From Bombus terrestris (lineage: Eukaryota > Arthropoda > Insecta > Hymenoptera > Apidae): a stretch of 64,000 bases of DNA. The stretch is taken from NCBI RefSeq assembly GCF_910591885.1, contig NC_063285.1, forward strand, positions 6,667,395 through 6,731,394. Direction: 5' to 3'. The translations under genes and the position numbers were made by a program. Below the pieces are notes generated by a model. That model worked only from the letters and a program-made list of their open reading frames with translations, did no database searches and had not been told where the DNA came from. Positions 23,140 through 34,790 of this stretch are shown here, piece after piece. Numbering within the stretch: position 1 is the first letter of the stretch; every line of letters starts with the position of its first letter.

Positions 23140-24557
23140 AAGTTGTTGTGATATAGAGATTTGATACGTCGAGTATTGTACACGCACATCTATATATAGT
23201 ATAAAAGTGAAGAAAATTAATATAATCAACTAAAAACAATTTTGTAAAAATACTGAACATAAAGCCCTTTTAACTCACGAATCTCTATGAAACGATGTTT
23301 ACATTGTTATTCGAAGAGATATTTTGACGCAGCATCTAAATAATTAGAAAGTATAATTATAAGGAATGTAATAAATATAACAAGAGAGATATATTGTATC
23401 ACGATGTAGAGCATTTTGCTTAAATTTAATAAAATAATTGCGTAATTAAATACCCTCTCTACTACCATTTCATCGTTTCTTTTAAATATAATCAATATTA
23501 TACATGTATACTTCAGTTTATTTCAGTTTTATTACTAAACCAAGGGATCTAACCATTTAAAATTTAAAATGGCTGAAATATCTCGCATGATTAATGTCAC
23601 CGCGGAGCGTATTTTCCGATACATTCCGATATATTCCGTAAAATTATCCGATATCTCGTGCAACTATCTCGAAACGGCGAATGTTCCGATTACTGATTGA
23701 TTGGTTGGTTGTAAATTATTGAAAAATCGCAATAATAAACCAGTTTTACTGGATAAAATGTAAAATATAAGATAAATATTTGAGAATCCAAAAACTTCAT
23801 TTAAGCTATTGTAGTAATTAATGACCCGATGATATCTTTGATATATATGATAGTGGTAATAATGAATAACCTTTAATGAAAGACACAATTGAATACAAAA
23901 TAACAAGGAATCGTCTGTTACCTGATAATATTTCCACTGCGTATCGTTAACCAAACATCGAACAAAAGTGCGACTTCACGATTGTGAATACCGGTACGTC
24001 TGTCGCAGCACTCTAACGATATTCAATGTGTCACTCCTCTAAGTTCTCATAATACTATGAGAATTACTATACATAATACTATGAGTTCTCATAATACTAT
24101 GAGAACTTAGAAGAGCTTATTAATATTAATAACCCCACCCTACTACTGAAACTGGATAATGATATGCGTTATTGATATTATTAATTAATTCATCTCCCAA
24201 AGCATTCGTATCTGTGAAAGTAGAAAATACGATCTGCGATGGCAATATCAACCATGCGAGATATATTTTAGTTGTGTAACATTCTCTTAGTAAAAAATAT
24301 ACATGTTTTTCACAAAATAAGATAAAATATACGCAGATGAAGTGAAGTATGCTAATGTAACATTGATTACATATGTATAAGAGATACCATGAAATGGTAA
24401 TGGAGAAATATGTATTACTCAATTATATTATTAAGTTCAAGTAAAATATCGTTCATCGTGATAAAATACATTACTTGTACGGATAATGGAGCAATCACTT
24501 TCATACGAAATTTCATTTATTCAAATACACATCAAGATCGATTGACTGTACCTTCTG
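23140..24557. repeat. Distal upstream flank of FAR copy B, duplicated at copy A
   Basis: Parallels 12230-12885 and, without the R1-like insertion, 16040-16798. The junction near 23815 gives the empty-site sequence for that LINE. No coding frame of note. Confidence 0.75.
24037..24113. repeat. Imperfect palindrome
   Basis: CTCTAAGTTCTCATA at the left and TATGAGAACTTAGAAGAG at the right are inverted; the unit CATAATACTATGAG occurs three times inside. The paralog near 16270-16300 lacks the expansion, so it arose after duplication. Confidence 0.7.
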
Positions 24558-24765
24558 CACTAAATCTACCGGCACTTCGTGTACATCTATTCCTACTTTG
24601 TCGGGTCAAAATGACCGATGATTAAAGAAATAACAGTTTTTGTGATTTAGCTTAGGTAACGATTAATTTATAACTGAATGTATATAAAACGATGAACTTT
24701 CAAAAAATTTCGTCCAAATTTGCTGTTGCCTGATTTCAAGTTTAGACTTACATAAAATTACACTT

Positions 24766-25440
24766 TCATTTATATAGAGACATATCTTCTGCAACCTCAT
24801 TGCATATTCTACAAATTATCTTATTATCAAATGTACATTTGCCGCATACATATTTCCCGCATCTTGAACACATTTTCGTAATTTTGTAACATTTACAATT
24901 TTCTATTCGACAAGTTTTTTGTAGTAATGAATCTGAACTTGTTGATAGTTTCATTGCATGGTTTTTTCTCGCAATTCTTTATACAAAAGTAATGTATGCA
25001 CCAAGTTTATAACCACTTTGTGGATTTTCTATAAATCAGTCACCATATTGCAGATACCATTGCAAATTTATTGGCTTCATTCGCTCTTCTTATCAAATCA
25101 TATAAACCTCAGTATTTCAGTAAGGTCATCTCTGCTCATTGTTTTTAAAAAAATGCAGGCCCCCAAACTTCATTCCAGAAATATGAGACATCTAAATTCC
25201 TTTGCTTAATATGCACCGTGGGCATAAAGCACAGCAATAAATACGTCTAGTTTTGTTGCATCTAACTCCCTCTTATTCCCCAATACTCTAAATGCTTCTT
25301 CCGTATATTTTATTCTATGATTCCTTATACGGTAATCAGTGATAAGATAAAATGTCGTTCTCATTTGTCCTTTCATTATATGCCATTTAGCATATCTCTA
25401 AAAATATTATGAACTGATATCTAGGCAGGTTTGGGACTTG
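24766..25440 (-). pseudogene. piggyBac-like transposase, N-terminal DDE region and C-terminal zinc region (remnant)
   Basis: Seen in pieces: FRVLGNKRELDATKLD followed by VFIAVLYAHGAY and MSRDDLTEILRFI, matching the start of the piggyBac transposase domain (DDE_Tnp_1_7), then after a large gap the C-terminal cysteine-rich motif CKCYKITKMCSRCGKYVCG plus CRICNE. The catalytic aspartate core between them is missing. Such C-terminal fingers bind the element ends. Confidence 0.7.
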
Positions 25441-25444
25441 CATC

Positions 25445-26362
25445 TGTAGTATCGTGGACAAAAGGCCTAAGATATCGGCCAAACCAAAACAATGTCGCAA
25501 GAGCCGCGGCATCGTCGGGTACATCAATGTATCGTCAGTCCTTTCAAGTGAATAGTTTCGTGGAAAAGGCCTGCGTGACCCTGGCCACGGGCGTTTTCGG
25601 GACACGTGCGCGATAGGGTGGGAAAAGACAAAGAGACGCTAAAGGCAGTGTTAGTTGAGAACGAATGCAAAAGGGGTACAGTGTGAGTTGAGAAGCGAGA
25701 GCGAGCGCAGAAGCCGAAGAGTAGAGTTGTAGAGTTGAGAGAGTCAGTGAGAGTTGCGGAGTTGCCTGAGTTGCTAGTGTCACGTAAAAAATAACTCTCG
25801 TAGTGATGTATATAAAAACTTTGTTTCTCAAGAGTCGAAGGCTCTTGAGTACCATTATTACAATGCTCCAGTATCGGCTTATGATTCAGACTGGCTCGGC
25901 CGTCATTATTCGGAGTCTAAATACTAAGCAGGAACAATTAAAAATGATGGAGGGGATATTGTTCCTGGAAGTTCCTTATCAGGGTGGCGAGGTGTTAACT
26001 GACCGGATGATATTTAGAAATGTCAACTGTCCGGAGGATATTTAGAAGTATCTCAACTGTCCTGAGAATATTTAGATTAGAGGTATCAGCTGTCCGGAGA
26101 ATGTTTAGAAGTGGTCGCCTAAGGTGACGTCGGGGTAAAAGAATTTGGGGTTACACTAGCATTGTAGAGAGATTGAGTTGTTAGAGTTATAGAGTTGCGA
26201 GAGTGATTTGAGTGGAATAAGATTTTTGCGTTTAGTTCAAGTTGAACATTTATCGTTCTCTGTCCAATTAATCTCTGTTATTTTTATTTACCTTAAATAA
26301 ATAGTATTAGGAGAATTTAAAAAATGTAAATTATCCTAATCCTATCCTTTTCCGATACTACA
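25445..26362 (+). repeat. Solo LTR, family L3, inserted in piggyBac copy B
   Basis: Begins TGTAGTATCGTGG and ends CGATACTACA; CATC is duplicated at 25441-25444 and 26363-26366. The uninterrupted piggyBac sequence is at about 62500. Without its nested L4 LTR it is about 536 bp, matching the 566-bp L3 at 22328. Confidence 0.9.
25778..26155 (-). repeat. Solo LTR, family L4, nested within the L3 LTR
   Basis: Minus orientation: starts TGTAACCCCAAATTC at 26155, ends TTTTTTACGTGACA at 25778. CTAG is duplicated on both sides (25774-25777 and 26156-26159). Contains about four tandem units of roughly 30 bp around CTGTCCGGAGAATATTTAG, fewer in the related LTR at 40182, which explains 378 against 286 bp. 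Confidence 0.9.
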
Positions 26363-26366
26363 CATC

Positions 26367-27050
26367 TATTTCTTTCCAAGCTGTTCCATCGGGCCCAGTT
26401 ACGATAGGTTGGTTCTCTACATCAGTCAGTAACGATAATTTCTTTCCTTTTTGCTCTAGACGCGAACGCTCATTTATTATATTCAACTTTCATTCGCTTA
26501 TAAAGAGCTTTTCATGTGTTTCCATGCTGTTTTCTGTTGCTGAAGTTTCTTGTTCGTCGCACATTGAACATTCTTCCATGTCCGTTATTTTTTTAATAAT
26601 TTTTTTTGGAAAGTCTTGACATTTTTAGGGTAAATATTTATCATAGAATAATACCATGATCGGGATACAAAATTATTGTCAAATTATATATGCTTTACTT
26701 TTGCTTTTATAACAACTTTACACAAAACGCTCTGAGATGCTTCCTCTTAGTTTTGGAGATAACAAGTTTAGATGTCGACTTATTGACTAACAAACTGAGA
26801 TATATTCTGGTCGAAAGGACAGTAGCAAGTAAGAATATGGTCTGCGATGGCGATATTCATACGAAAATATTGATGAGTCTTGGCCGTTCTCACCAACGGT
26901 TACACGAGGGTGGAATTGAGAAAAATCTGCTTTTACCGTGTTTTATCGCAATGAGCAGTATCCCTAAGAAACTTCTTAACTTTTAAAATGTTTGTAACAA
27001 TTGACCGTAAAAAGTGGTAAATTTTATGGCGGTTCCTTAGGATATGCATT
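26367..27050 (-). pseudogene. piggyBac-like transposase N-terminal part, copy B
   Basis: Reverse complement parallels 61860-62515. The clearest segment reads MEECSMCDEQETSATENS-like residues (about 26550-26590 region), an acidic N-terminus as is common in piggyBac transposases. A 98-residue antisense-strand frame at 26690-26986 is also conserved at 61904-62200, but I take it as a shadow of the repeat. Confidence 0.45.
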
Positions 27051-27482
27051 GAGTTCTTGGTTGATATGCTTTGACAGTTGATGGCCATCTAGATCGAGGA
27101 ATGGATTGTAGTGTATGGCAAGATTACGGGCGTAACAGTTATTATTACTTGTTATTACCGATTTTGTTTATTATCTGACCTTGAGATAGCCTTTTCTTTG
27201 AACTGATTGCATTTATTTTAAGAATAACTAAATTATTTTATTGGCTGGTCAAATTGACCGCCCGCGGTAGACAGGACAGAATACAGTTTTTTCTTAGAAA
27301 AGAAAAAAAGCAATCTAGAAGTAAATACAGAAAAAAATATTGCATGCATGTTTTAGGGACCATGTTATGCCAGAAATTATGAAGCGATGTGATAACGTTT
27401 AAATGTGGTTAATTTTATATAAATGTTTGACAACGGTCAGTTTGACTAACATTGGTAAGTTTAGTGTTAATATCTATGGATT

Positions 27483-27707
27483 CTATGTCTTCTTGGCTGT
27501 TAAGTTACATAATCCTTTCAACATTAGTAATTGTAAAAATTTACGTTTATCTTGTACTTTGAACCATTGAGGCCATTTCTCGAATGCCACACGCGGAACA
27601 TCATTGACAAGGCACCTATTCATTACAACTTCATTTGCAGTTTTACAGAGAAACCAGATCATTACATCAGTACATTCAAAGTCTGTGATTATGGCTTCTC
27701 CCAACAT
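27483..27707 (-). CDS. Unrecognised 74-residue ORF, copy B
   Basis: Starts MLGEAIITDFECTD and ends LKGLCNLTAKKT. The stop lies 12 bases from the piggyBac TTAA site. The plus-strand copy at 61222-61407 has the same frame with mostly conservative changes (for example WFKVQDKRK against WLKVQEKRQ), and copy A at 18077-18330 is frameshifted. Rich in K, C and W; no signal peptide or membrane segment. It could be the last exon of an unidentified duplicated host gene or part of a transposon. Function not assigned. Confidence 0.4.
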   Translation of the reverse strand: MLGEAIITDFECTDVMIWFLCKTANEVVMNRCLVNDVPRVAFEKWPQWFKVQDKRKFLQLLMLKGLCNLTAKKT

Positions 27708-27930
27708 TATGTATATTTGTTAATTCTATTGCATTTGTTGAGAAACGTTAAGTTGGTGTGATCGCTAGTTCCTACAAGCTAAGTTGGTACGACTTCTAAC
27801 GACACTCTTTTGTCTTAGGAGTTGACCACGTGTTAATTGTCTAAGAGTATTCGGCGTAATCTGACGGTTGTACGAGGTGGTGAAATATAGAAAGTAAAAC
27901 TTGAATCTGTGTGAATTAATTAAATATCAA

Positions 27931-28221
27931 CCTATATTTAATAACAGCATTTGCACCACTTTCGAGTTTTTGTTTTGTTTTGTTTCGATAGCTAAAGCAC
28001 CATTAGTTTCATACTAAAGTCTTATAATAAGAATTCACTGAATCGAATAAGGAAAGGAATACATTAGAGTACATTGTACTTGAACACGAATAAAGTATAG
28101 CCACAGTAGATATGTGAAATCGAAGAGGCATCCGCTATTAGGAAATATTATGTTCAGATAATAAATCGTTCTTACATTGGAATATTGGGATAATGCGGGA
28201 GGGATAATGGGGACTCTACTG
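27931..28221. mobile_element. Pogo-like element fragment (inverted relative to 21750-22202)
   Basis: Reverse complement matches the left two-thirds of 21750-22202. The end GGGGACTCTACTG followed by TA corresponds to the CAGTAGAG terminus. The other end is not found. Confidence 0.55.
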
Positions 28222-28569
28222 TATACAGTGTTACGATCTGGTGTTGATCTTCGATGTTCGTAATCGTTATGTGCAATTCTACATGTCGAATCTGGAGTTT
28301 CTCGAATTATATCTAAATCAATACAGTAGTTGCTGCCACCAGAAATCGTCGTTAAACTGTTTTGATTAACTTGATTTTCGTTCGTTAATGTTTGAAACAA
28401 TGGAAACGGCTGAATGGAACAGTTTCCAAAACTTGTCGTACTCTTCTGAAGCGCGGGACTATTTCGAATATCCCAATATGCCGTGCTCTTAGTATCTTTA
28501 AGACAACTGAGTAAAATATATTCGGAAACTTGTCGTTTCCTTTAAAGCGTGACACTATTTTTAGATTGC

Positions 28570-29350
28570 AAACTGCTGTTGTTGGACCGTTCGCGAAGAG
28601 ACGCGATTGCGGAGGAGTTAGGTCAATGGGTGTCGTAAATTCCTGTTACAATTAGATTATCGACGCCACGAACTGAACGATTCCCTATTTCGGTTAGGAT
28701 AATAGAGGTGATTGAATTAGTATAACACTGAATTAACAGGTTATAAAATACACTTTATTCCAACAACTTGTCTCGCAGCGAGTATAAATGTTCGGAGAGA
28801 CTCGCGTGGTATGTTACGATGTCGAATTGTAATGTCGTTTACAATAAGGTTAAAAGTGTTCGGCTCGAATAGTTACTAGCAAGACTACGATGTTAATAGT
28901 AGTAAGTGTGACTTGCAAGTAATGAGCTACAGTATCGCAAGAGGTATAAATCGCAAGTAAAATATGAACCGAGAGATGTGTTTAGTGATTTAGCGATTTA
29001 GCGATTTAGCGACTAGGCGATTAATAAAGAGATTTGACAACTTGGCAACTTGGCGACTAACTTTTGACTGACTATCGGCTGTCGTGTTATTACGGAAGGA
29101 AAGAACGTTATGAGTGTGTCTAGAGTACGAAGAAAGCGAATTCGCTTATGGCACGTTTCATTGGGAAAAATGAGGGTAACGATCAGCGATGCCAATTGAT
29201 TAGAAAAAACGTTAGTGGATGATAATGGGTAGAACAACCAAGAATCATCAATAGACCAAAGACACTTACGAGACTTTAGAGTTCTCATTGTTAAGATACT
29301 AAGATTTATGGTGACTCCTTAGCTTTATTGAAGGTCTTGAGGAGTAAGGG
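28570..29350 (+). repeat. Diverged L1-family LTR
   Basis: Shares the ordered blocks of the LTR at 48508-49457: GTCGTAAATTCC, ATTTCGGTTAGGATAAT, GTATAACACTG, CCAACA and a final region around TTTATGGTG-CTCCTTAG. Identity is patchy. Contains three short units of GATTTAGC near 28985-29010. Ends are not defined. Confidence 0.5.
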
Positions 29351-29398
29351 TAGATGGACATGTGGTTATTGGAACTGAAAGGGCGAACATTCTGAAAC

Positions 29399-31611
29399 AT
29401 GGATACAATCAATAAAAAAACGAATGAATTTGGGATCAATAAACCTTCTACGCCGGTAGTGGGATTGTTGTGACTGGAGCAACCGGTTTCGTTGGAAAAG
29501 GTCTCCTGGAAAGCCTGATCCGCATGTGTCCGCGCATCACTGCTATTTTTATACTACTTCGTCCAAAAACGGACGAAACGATAGAACAACGATTTAAGAA
29601 GCTGATAGATGATCACGTTCTTGTCTCTTTCAATATTTAAGCATGTCAGGAGCCAAATTGATTAAACTTCTTTTCTGGAATTGAGTTGGTATTTTTTCGT
29701 CTTCAGATTCACGATGACATCAAAGCAAAACACCCCTCAGCTTTGAGCAGAGTTTATCCCATAAAAAGTGCCGTTAGTCTGCCAGATTTAGATCTTTCGC
29801 AAGAAGATAGAAATCTGTTGTTAGAGAAAGTAAATGTAGTGTTTCACGTTGCGACCACTGTGAGATTCAACGAGCCGTTACACGTAGCTGCTAAGGCATC
29901 CCATTAGCTTCGTCTACGTTAGCACAGCTTATTGTAATGCGAATCTACATGAGATCGTGAAGAATATGCTCACATATTACTAACTTTGCAGCACGAGCTT
30001 GAAACCTTCGGAAGTAATAGATATGTGTGACAAATTCGATAAAACGTCGATCAACAAAATAGAAAAAAAGACTTTAAAAACTTATCCCAACACATATACA
30101 TTCAGTAAGAATATGTCAGAGCAGATTATAGCAAGCAAGTGCAGAGATCTGCCATTTGCGATAGTACGGCCAAGCATGATTGGTGCCTCTTTGGAAGAGC
30201 CATGTCCTGATTGGATACAGAATATTTCTGCAGTTACAGGTATTTACATAAATCTTTTTCAGTGATAATTGGTCAATATTCCTTACATTTCACAGAAGTA
30301 GAGTTAACCGGTTAGTTTGTTAGAGGCTAAATGAGAGGTTTTCCGCTACTTGATCATTATTATAGTTCAAATTTGTTGCTACTCGCTATTACGAGAATTT
30401 ATTACTATGTATTTAGCGTTACATTTCTGCTAGTTCAAAATCACAAATAATTTCTAAACCAACTTAATGTTACCAGGTACCTTTTTGCTAATCGGCAGAG
30501 GATGTGCAACAGCAGTATGGTGCAGGAGAGATACAAGATTGGATATATTGCCTGTCGATTTCGTAGTCGATACGATAATATGTATTGCATGGCATGTCAC
30601 GTTGCATCGTGATCACGAAGTTAAAGTATACAACTGCGCGAGTAACGCATACCCTTTTAAGTAATATTTATTGCGAATTTATTACGAACTAATGTAATTC
30701 GATTGTTATAGTATTCCAAAGTTTCAGTTTATTTAAGTAACGTGGACAATGAAAGCCCAAACAAATGTAGAATATAAAAGTCCACTTTTGCTCCCAATAT
30801 CTCAATTTTGTAAAATAGTAATATAAATAATATTTATTCAAATTTCATAATATTTCCTGAGATACTCGGATAATGATAAACTTTACTTTACGCGTAATTC
30901 CATTAATTGTAATAATGTAAATGTTCCAATTAACTAGGTTTGGTCCGCTGATAGATGCTATGGTAAAATGTAATATAGATACCCCACTGAACGATACGCT
31001 ATGGTACCCAGGTTGTTTAGTCGTAGCTAATAAATATATTTACAACGTTCTGAGTGTAATTCCGCGTGTTTTTCCTGCCTTCGTTATAGATATATTTTTA
31101 AAACTCCGACGCGGTAAACCAATGTAAGTATTCTACCGATCCTAGATCAACGAGATCAATCTTTCAAGAATATTATCTCTGATTGCATTTATATTAATAA
31201 TTAAAAATGATATTTCAGAATGATGAAACTTCTCAAAAATGGCAATAAGCTGTTAGCATCGATAACACATTTCACCACAAACGAATGGACTTTTCAAAGG
31301 GATAACTGTTCCGACTTGGCGAGGAAGGTGAAAATGTTAAACGACAGCGATATGGTCAAACTAGATTTACGAGATATGAATTGGGAGAAGTATATTGCAA
31401 TTTACCTGATGGGAATTAAGAAATTTATTCCGAAAGAAGAGTTTAAGTCAACAGCCCGACAACGATTATCAAGGTGCGTATAAAAATATCTTCTTATAAC
31501 AAAATAGGAACTAATATAAATACATATATTTTCGGTTATTTCAGGTTGTACTGGATACATCAGATCACCAAAATATCCGGTATAATAATTTTGCTATGGA
31601 TAATGTTATAA
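29399..31611 (+). pseudogene. Fatty acyl-CoA reductase copy C, exons 1-2 damaged
   Basis: Exon 1 starts at 29399 but has a 28-base deletion before FYAGSG that shifts the frame; the Rossmann motif TGATGFVGKG is otherwise intact. Exon 2 (from 29707) has a roughly 50-base deletion and lost its donor. Exons 3-7 (29992-30239, 30477-30660, 30938-31123, 31219-31473, 31545-31611) keep the same lengths as copy B up to exon 6, good GT-AG sites, the YTFSK active site and a TAA at 31609-31611. Only the 5' half is dead, so decay is recent or the 3' half is expressed separately. Confidence 0.85.
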
Positions 31612-32265
31612 TTAGTGTACTGACTATTTGAATGCTACTTTTTTCTCTTTGAACCAAGAACAATGTAAATAGAATTTTATAAAGAAGGGATTCATCATTG
31701 CTTTCATTTTGTCTTTCCACTCGTTTGATTTCTAAATATATTCATTTATGACATTGCTTAATATGGATGTATGTATTTATATGCACACGGTTTCTGATTT
31801 GTCATACATGACAATATCTTTATTCCACGATGTTTCTAGTACAAAGATCACTATGCGATAACAACAATAACAAATTATTGAAAAGTCCTCTGAGCAATGG
31901 ACAATGACGATAGAAAAAATATCTTTTAAAATAAGATAGTTCTAAAAGCTCATTTTGGTTTCTGAATTGTTTGTTCACAAACCTTGTAGTTCTTTCACCA
32001 ATCGGCGTTAAAATATATAACATCATGGACGAAATAGCGAACAGACGTGATAGTCAGAGCTGAACGAAACATTCCTTCACACAACAAGTAGTAAATAGTG
32101 TACGTAGGAAGTGGTGTTAACCTCCAATGACCTTGACATTCACATATGTTATCAAGATTATCAAGTTATGTATTAGTCCTCACTCGTTGTTGGTTATAAA
32201 ATGATTAAGAAAATATTTTGCATGGAAAGAACGTGACTTCTCGACACTGAGTGTATACCGTATGG

Positions 32266-32590
32266 ATCACCATATGATATATACGTGTTTTATACTGATA
32301 TTCTTGCATTTATCGTAGATATATTATTCAATATCATTATTCACAATCAGTTTATCGTGTAATCAGTCAGTCACTTACATAACTTCTAAAGGAAGAGTTT
32401 CACGAAATTTCGAAATGCGTTTGTACGAATGCATTAGCGCACTCCTTTTGTCATTACGAATGTCGAATAACATACGAATGAGAGAAACCATATTTTAACG
32501 ATTTCTATTGCAAATCATCACATGGAGGGTTTCTAACTTCATACGCCTTATTTTATAGATTTTTCCAAAGTGTACATTTGTGAATTTATC
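32266..32590. repeat. Downstream flank of FAR copy C, inverted copy at 1-330
   Basis: Near-identical inverted copy of the window start, spanning the end of an exon and its 3' noncoding DNA. Ends where the J1 LINE begins in the other locus. Confidence 0.75.
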
Positions 32591-32785
32591 TGAAAAATCA
32601 TTATATATCTTTCGATATGCGAAAAACCTGTTTTCTGTACCTCCGTGTCTCTTCTTAGCAATAACATCCAACTTCTTACGGGTTTCAAAGACATACATTT
32701 CCTTTCCAATGACCTTGCGGATCATTTCGTGTAAGAAAACGTAAAATTCGAACGCCTGGGGCGGCTTGTCCCTCTTCACCTTCGC
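32495..32785 (-). CDS. Unrecognised terminal coding exon
   Basis: A good acceptor (polypyrimidine then CAG) precedes GCGAAGGTG at 32785; the frame stays open for 96 codons to a TAA at 32495. The product is basic and aromatic (AKVKRDKPPQAFEFY at the start, ICNRNR at the end). It points toward FAR copy C on the other strand. Its last third is repeated at 1-98. The first residues faintly recall an HMG-box start, but the rest does not fit, so no name is given. Upstream exons were not found. Confidence 0.4.
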   Translation of the reverse strand, partial: AKVKRDKPPQAFEFYVFLHEMIRKVIGKEMYVFETRKKLDVIAKKRHGGTENRFFAYRKIYNDFSDKFTNVHFGKIYKIRRMKLETLHVMICNRNR

Positions 32786-34670
32786 CTGTGGAAAGAGGAA
32801 TTGTAAATAACAACCATAAATCATGCGTGGTAAACTACTATGAGTTGGATATTAATTTTGGTTATTCGAAGAAAAACTAGAAATACAATGTGTTATAATA
32901 ACGTAAAATGACAGAATATCACAAACTACGAGAATGTCTACAATTTTTACGGTCATACATGTGCCACGTCATAAACCGTACGGAGCATTTTGTCTTTCTT
33001 TTTTAAATAAAGTTTGATATCTCAAAGGTGGTTCGAAAGAGCTTACTACGTACGATAAACTTTGCTTAACTTTCAAGAAAATATTAGTATTGTAATTTTA
33101 AAGTGTTAAGGACTATAATTACTTCGCAAAATGAAATAAAATTTACTCTTTGAGGGATAATACAAGAAGAATCGATTTCTGGAGATTGCGAATGGCTTTT
33201 ATACTCTTACAATCGAAAGAGTGCGGTATTCGTTCGGAGAACTTTGTGGTATTAATGGGCCATGTTCAGATGATAAAGGAGTTTTATCAGATGCGTAACA
33301 CATGCTTGATGACTTCATTTATGTAGAATCGACGAAAACAAAGATTATGTAATAATCATTATAATATATAACGATATGTTATAGTGTTATGTAATATTGT
33401 AGGAATATTTGAACTTCATGAATATGAATTTTCATGAAAATTGAGTAACATTTAACAACAAAACTTGACGATATAATTCAGTGAAATTTAATTACTTAGT
33501 GATAAATTGTGTACAGAAACATGCACGGTATGTACATATATTGGTATGTATATATATAATCACGTAAGTGTGTAATTGCAAATTACAAAAATTAAAGAAA
33601 ATTATACCAAGTAGCAAGAACTAGACAAAGATGAGAAAATTATTTACTATTCAGTAATGCATATTGAATGATTGATGTATAATCTGAAACTTTCAAGAAA
33701 CAGATTCTCTATGTCCTTTATACCTTGTGTGAAGCGGTGGACGTAAACAAGCACACGAGGTAAAGGAATATTTTAATTTAAAATGTTTCAGGAGTTGCTA
33801 ATTTTTTAAATATTCCGCCTTCACACCTTTCGAAAACATCGTATTCGACCAGAGACCGGAGATCAAAAGTAGTCTCAAGGCAAAATAATATCCCGCCAAT
33901 AAATAGAAAAAAGATACCCGCTCTGTCGCAATACAGTCTACTATATCATTGAATACAGCAACTTCCGATCCACTTCTTTAGCTTTGTATCGACGTCGTAA
34001 AATAGAAGAAATTGAATCATATTCTATTATTGAATTCATCGACAAAATACCTCGTTCTGCCAGATATTATTCCGCCATGAACCCCCGTAGATCATGGACA
34101 AATTGACCTCTTACGGATCGTTACCTACGTCGTCGAGTACAACATCCTAATGGAGATTACATTAATGATGTATGCTTCTTTACTAATGAAAAGTTCTACT
34201 TGACTTTTACCTACATCATACTCTCGGTGGTCCAGTCCTTTAATACGTATAAAACCTTGACGTGTCTGGCAATTTTCATATGATAACTAAAAATTATTTT
34301 TAGTACATTGTGCACCATTATGAATACATATGTAAGACATACATAAAAGCTGGGCACATGCTTCTGGAGTATCATAAGAAACAAAAAGGTCTCGATAGTC
34401 TTGACGAGTTAAAAAAGGGGAAATTTGAATAACAATTCCAGGAAAACCAGATCAGCTGAAACCCTAATAATTCTGGAAGGACACCAGCAGAACCAAAACC
34501 CCGCGTTATAATTGAATAATCCGTCACGTGACAATTAGCCCATAATAGTCTTAGTACAAATAAGGGTGACCACTTAGACACAGGGCTGTTCAGTAAATAT
34601 TTGTGCAGAGAGCAGCTCAGTGTAAATTTCGTCAAAGCGCAATTCATTTAAAAGACTTGTAGAGAGAATG
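32786..34670. other. AT-rich interval without a recognisable gene
   Basis: Only short frames; no repeat ends or domain motifs seen. Includes a short AT-rich palindromic area near 33540-33570. Confidence 0.5.
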
Positions 34671-34790
34671 ATTGTAGAGAGTTCAGTCAGTTGAGTTTAG
34701 TTATTCAGTTCAGAGTTCAGTTCAGTTAGTTAAAAATTTGTTAAGAGTTCAGTTATTCAGTAAGTAAGAATAAGTTAAGTTGAGTAAAGA
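34671..34790 (+). repeat. Short-unit repeat of AGTTCAG type
   Basis: GAGTTCAGTTCAGTTAG-like units recur imperfectly, with GTTAAG spacers. Similar degenerate units occur inside the L3 LTRs, so this may belong to another undefined LTR (about 34.5-35.0 kb). Confidence 0.45.

Larger units (their letters stand above)
24558..27466 (-). mobile_element. piggyBac-like element, copy B, with two nested LTRs
   Basis: Right end GGTAAGTTTAGTG abuts TTAA (27467-27470); left end begins CACTAAATCTACC. Reading minus: noncoding and N-terminal part (about 27050 to 26367), then the L3 LTR insertion, then the transposase body (about 25440 to 24766). Same architecture as the plus-strand copy at 61424-64000, which lacks the L3 insertion. 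Several stops; inactive. Confidence 0.75.

Noticed and set aside
26690..26986. 98-residue frame also present at 61904-62200
   Set aside because: Conserved between the two piggyBac copies but opposite to the transposase and without recognisable content; more likely duplicated sequence than a gene, though not fully excluded.
32495..32785. HMG-box assignment for the unrecognised exon
   Set aside because: Only the first dozen residues are reminiscent; conserved tryptophan and later helix positions are absent.
34671..34790. Possible CRISPR-like or satellite array
   Set aside because: Units are short, imperfect and without regular spacers; low-complexity repeat only.
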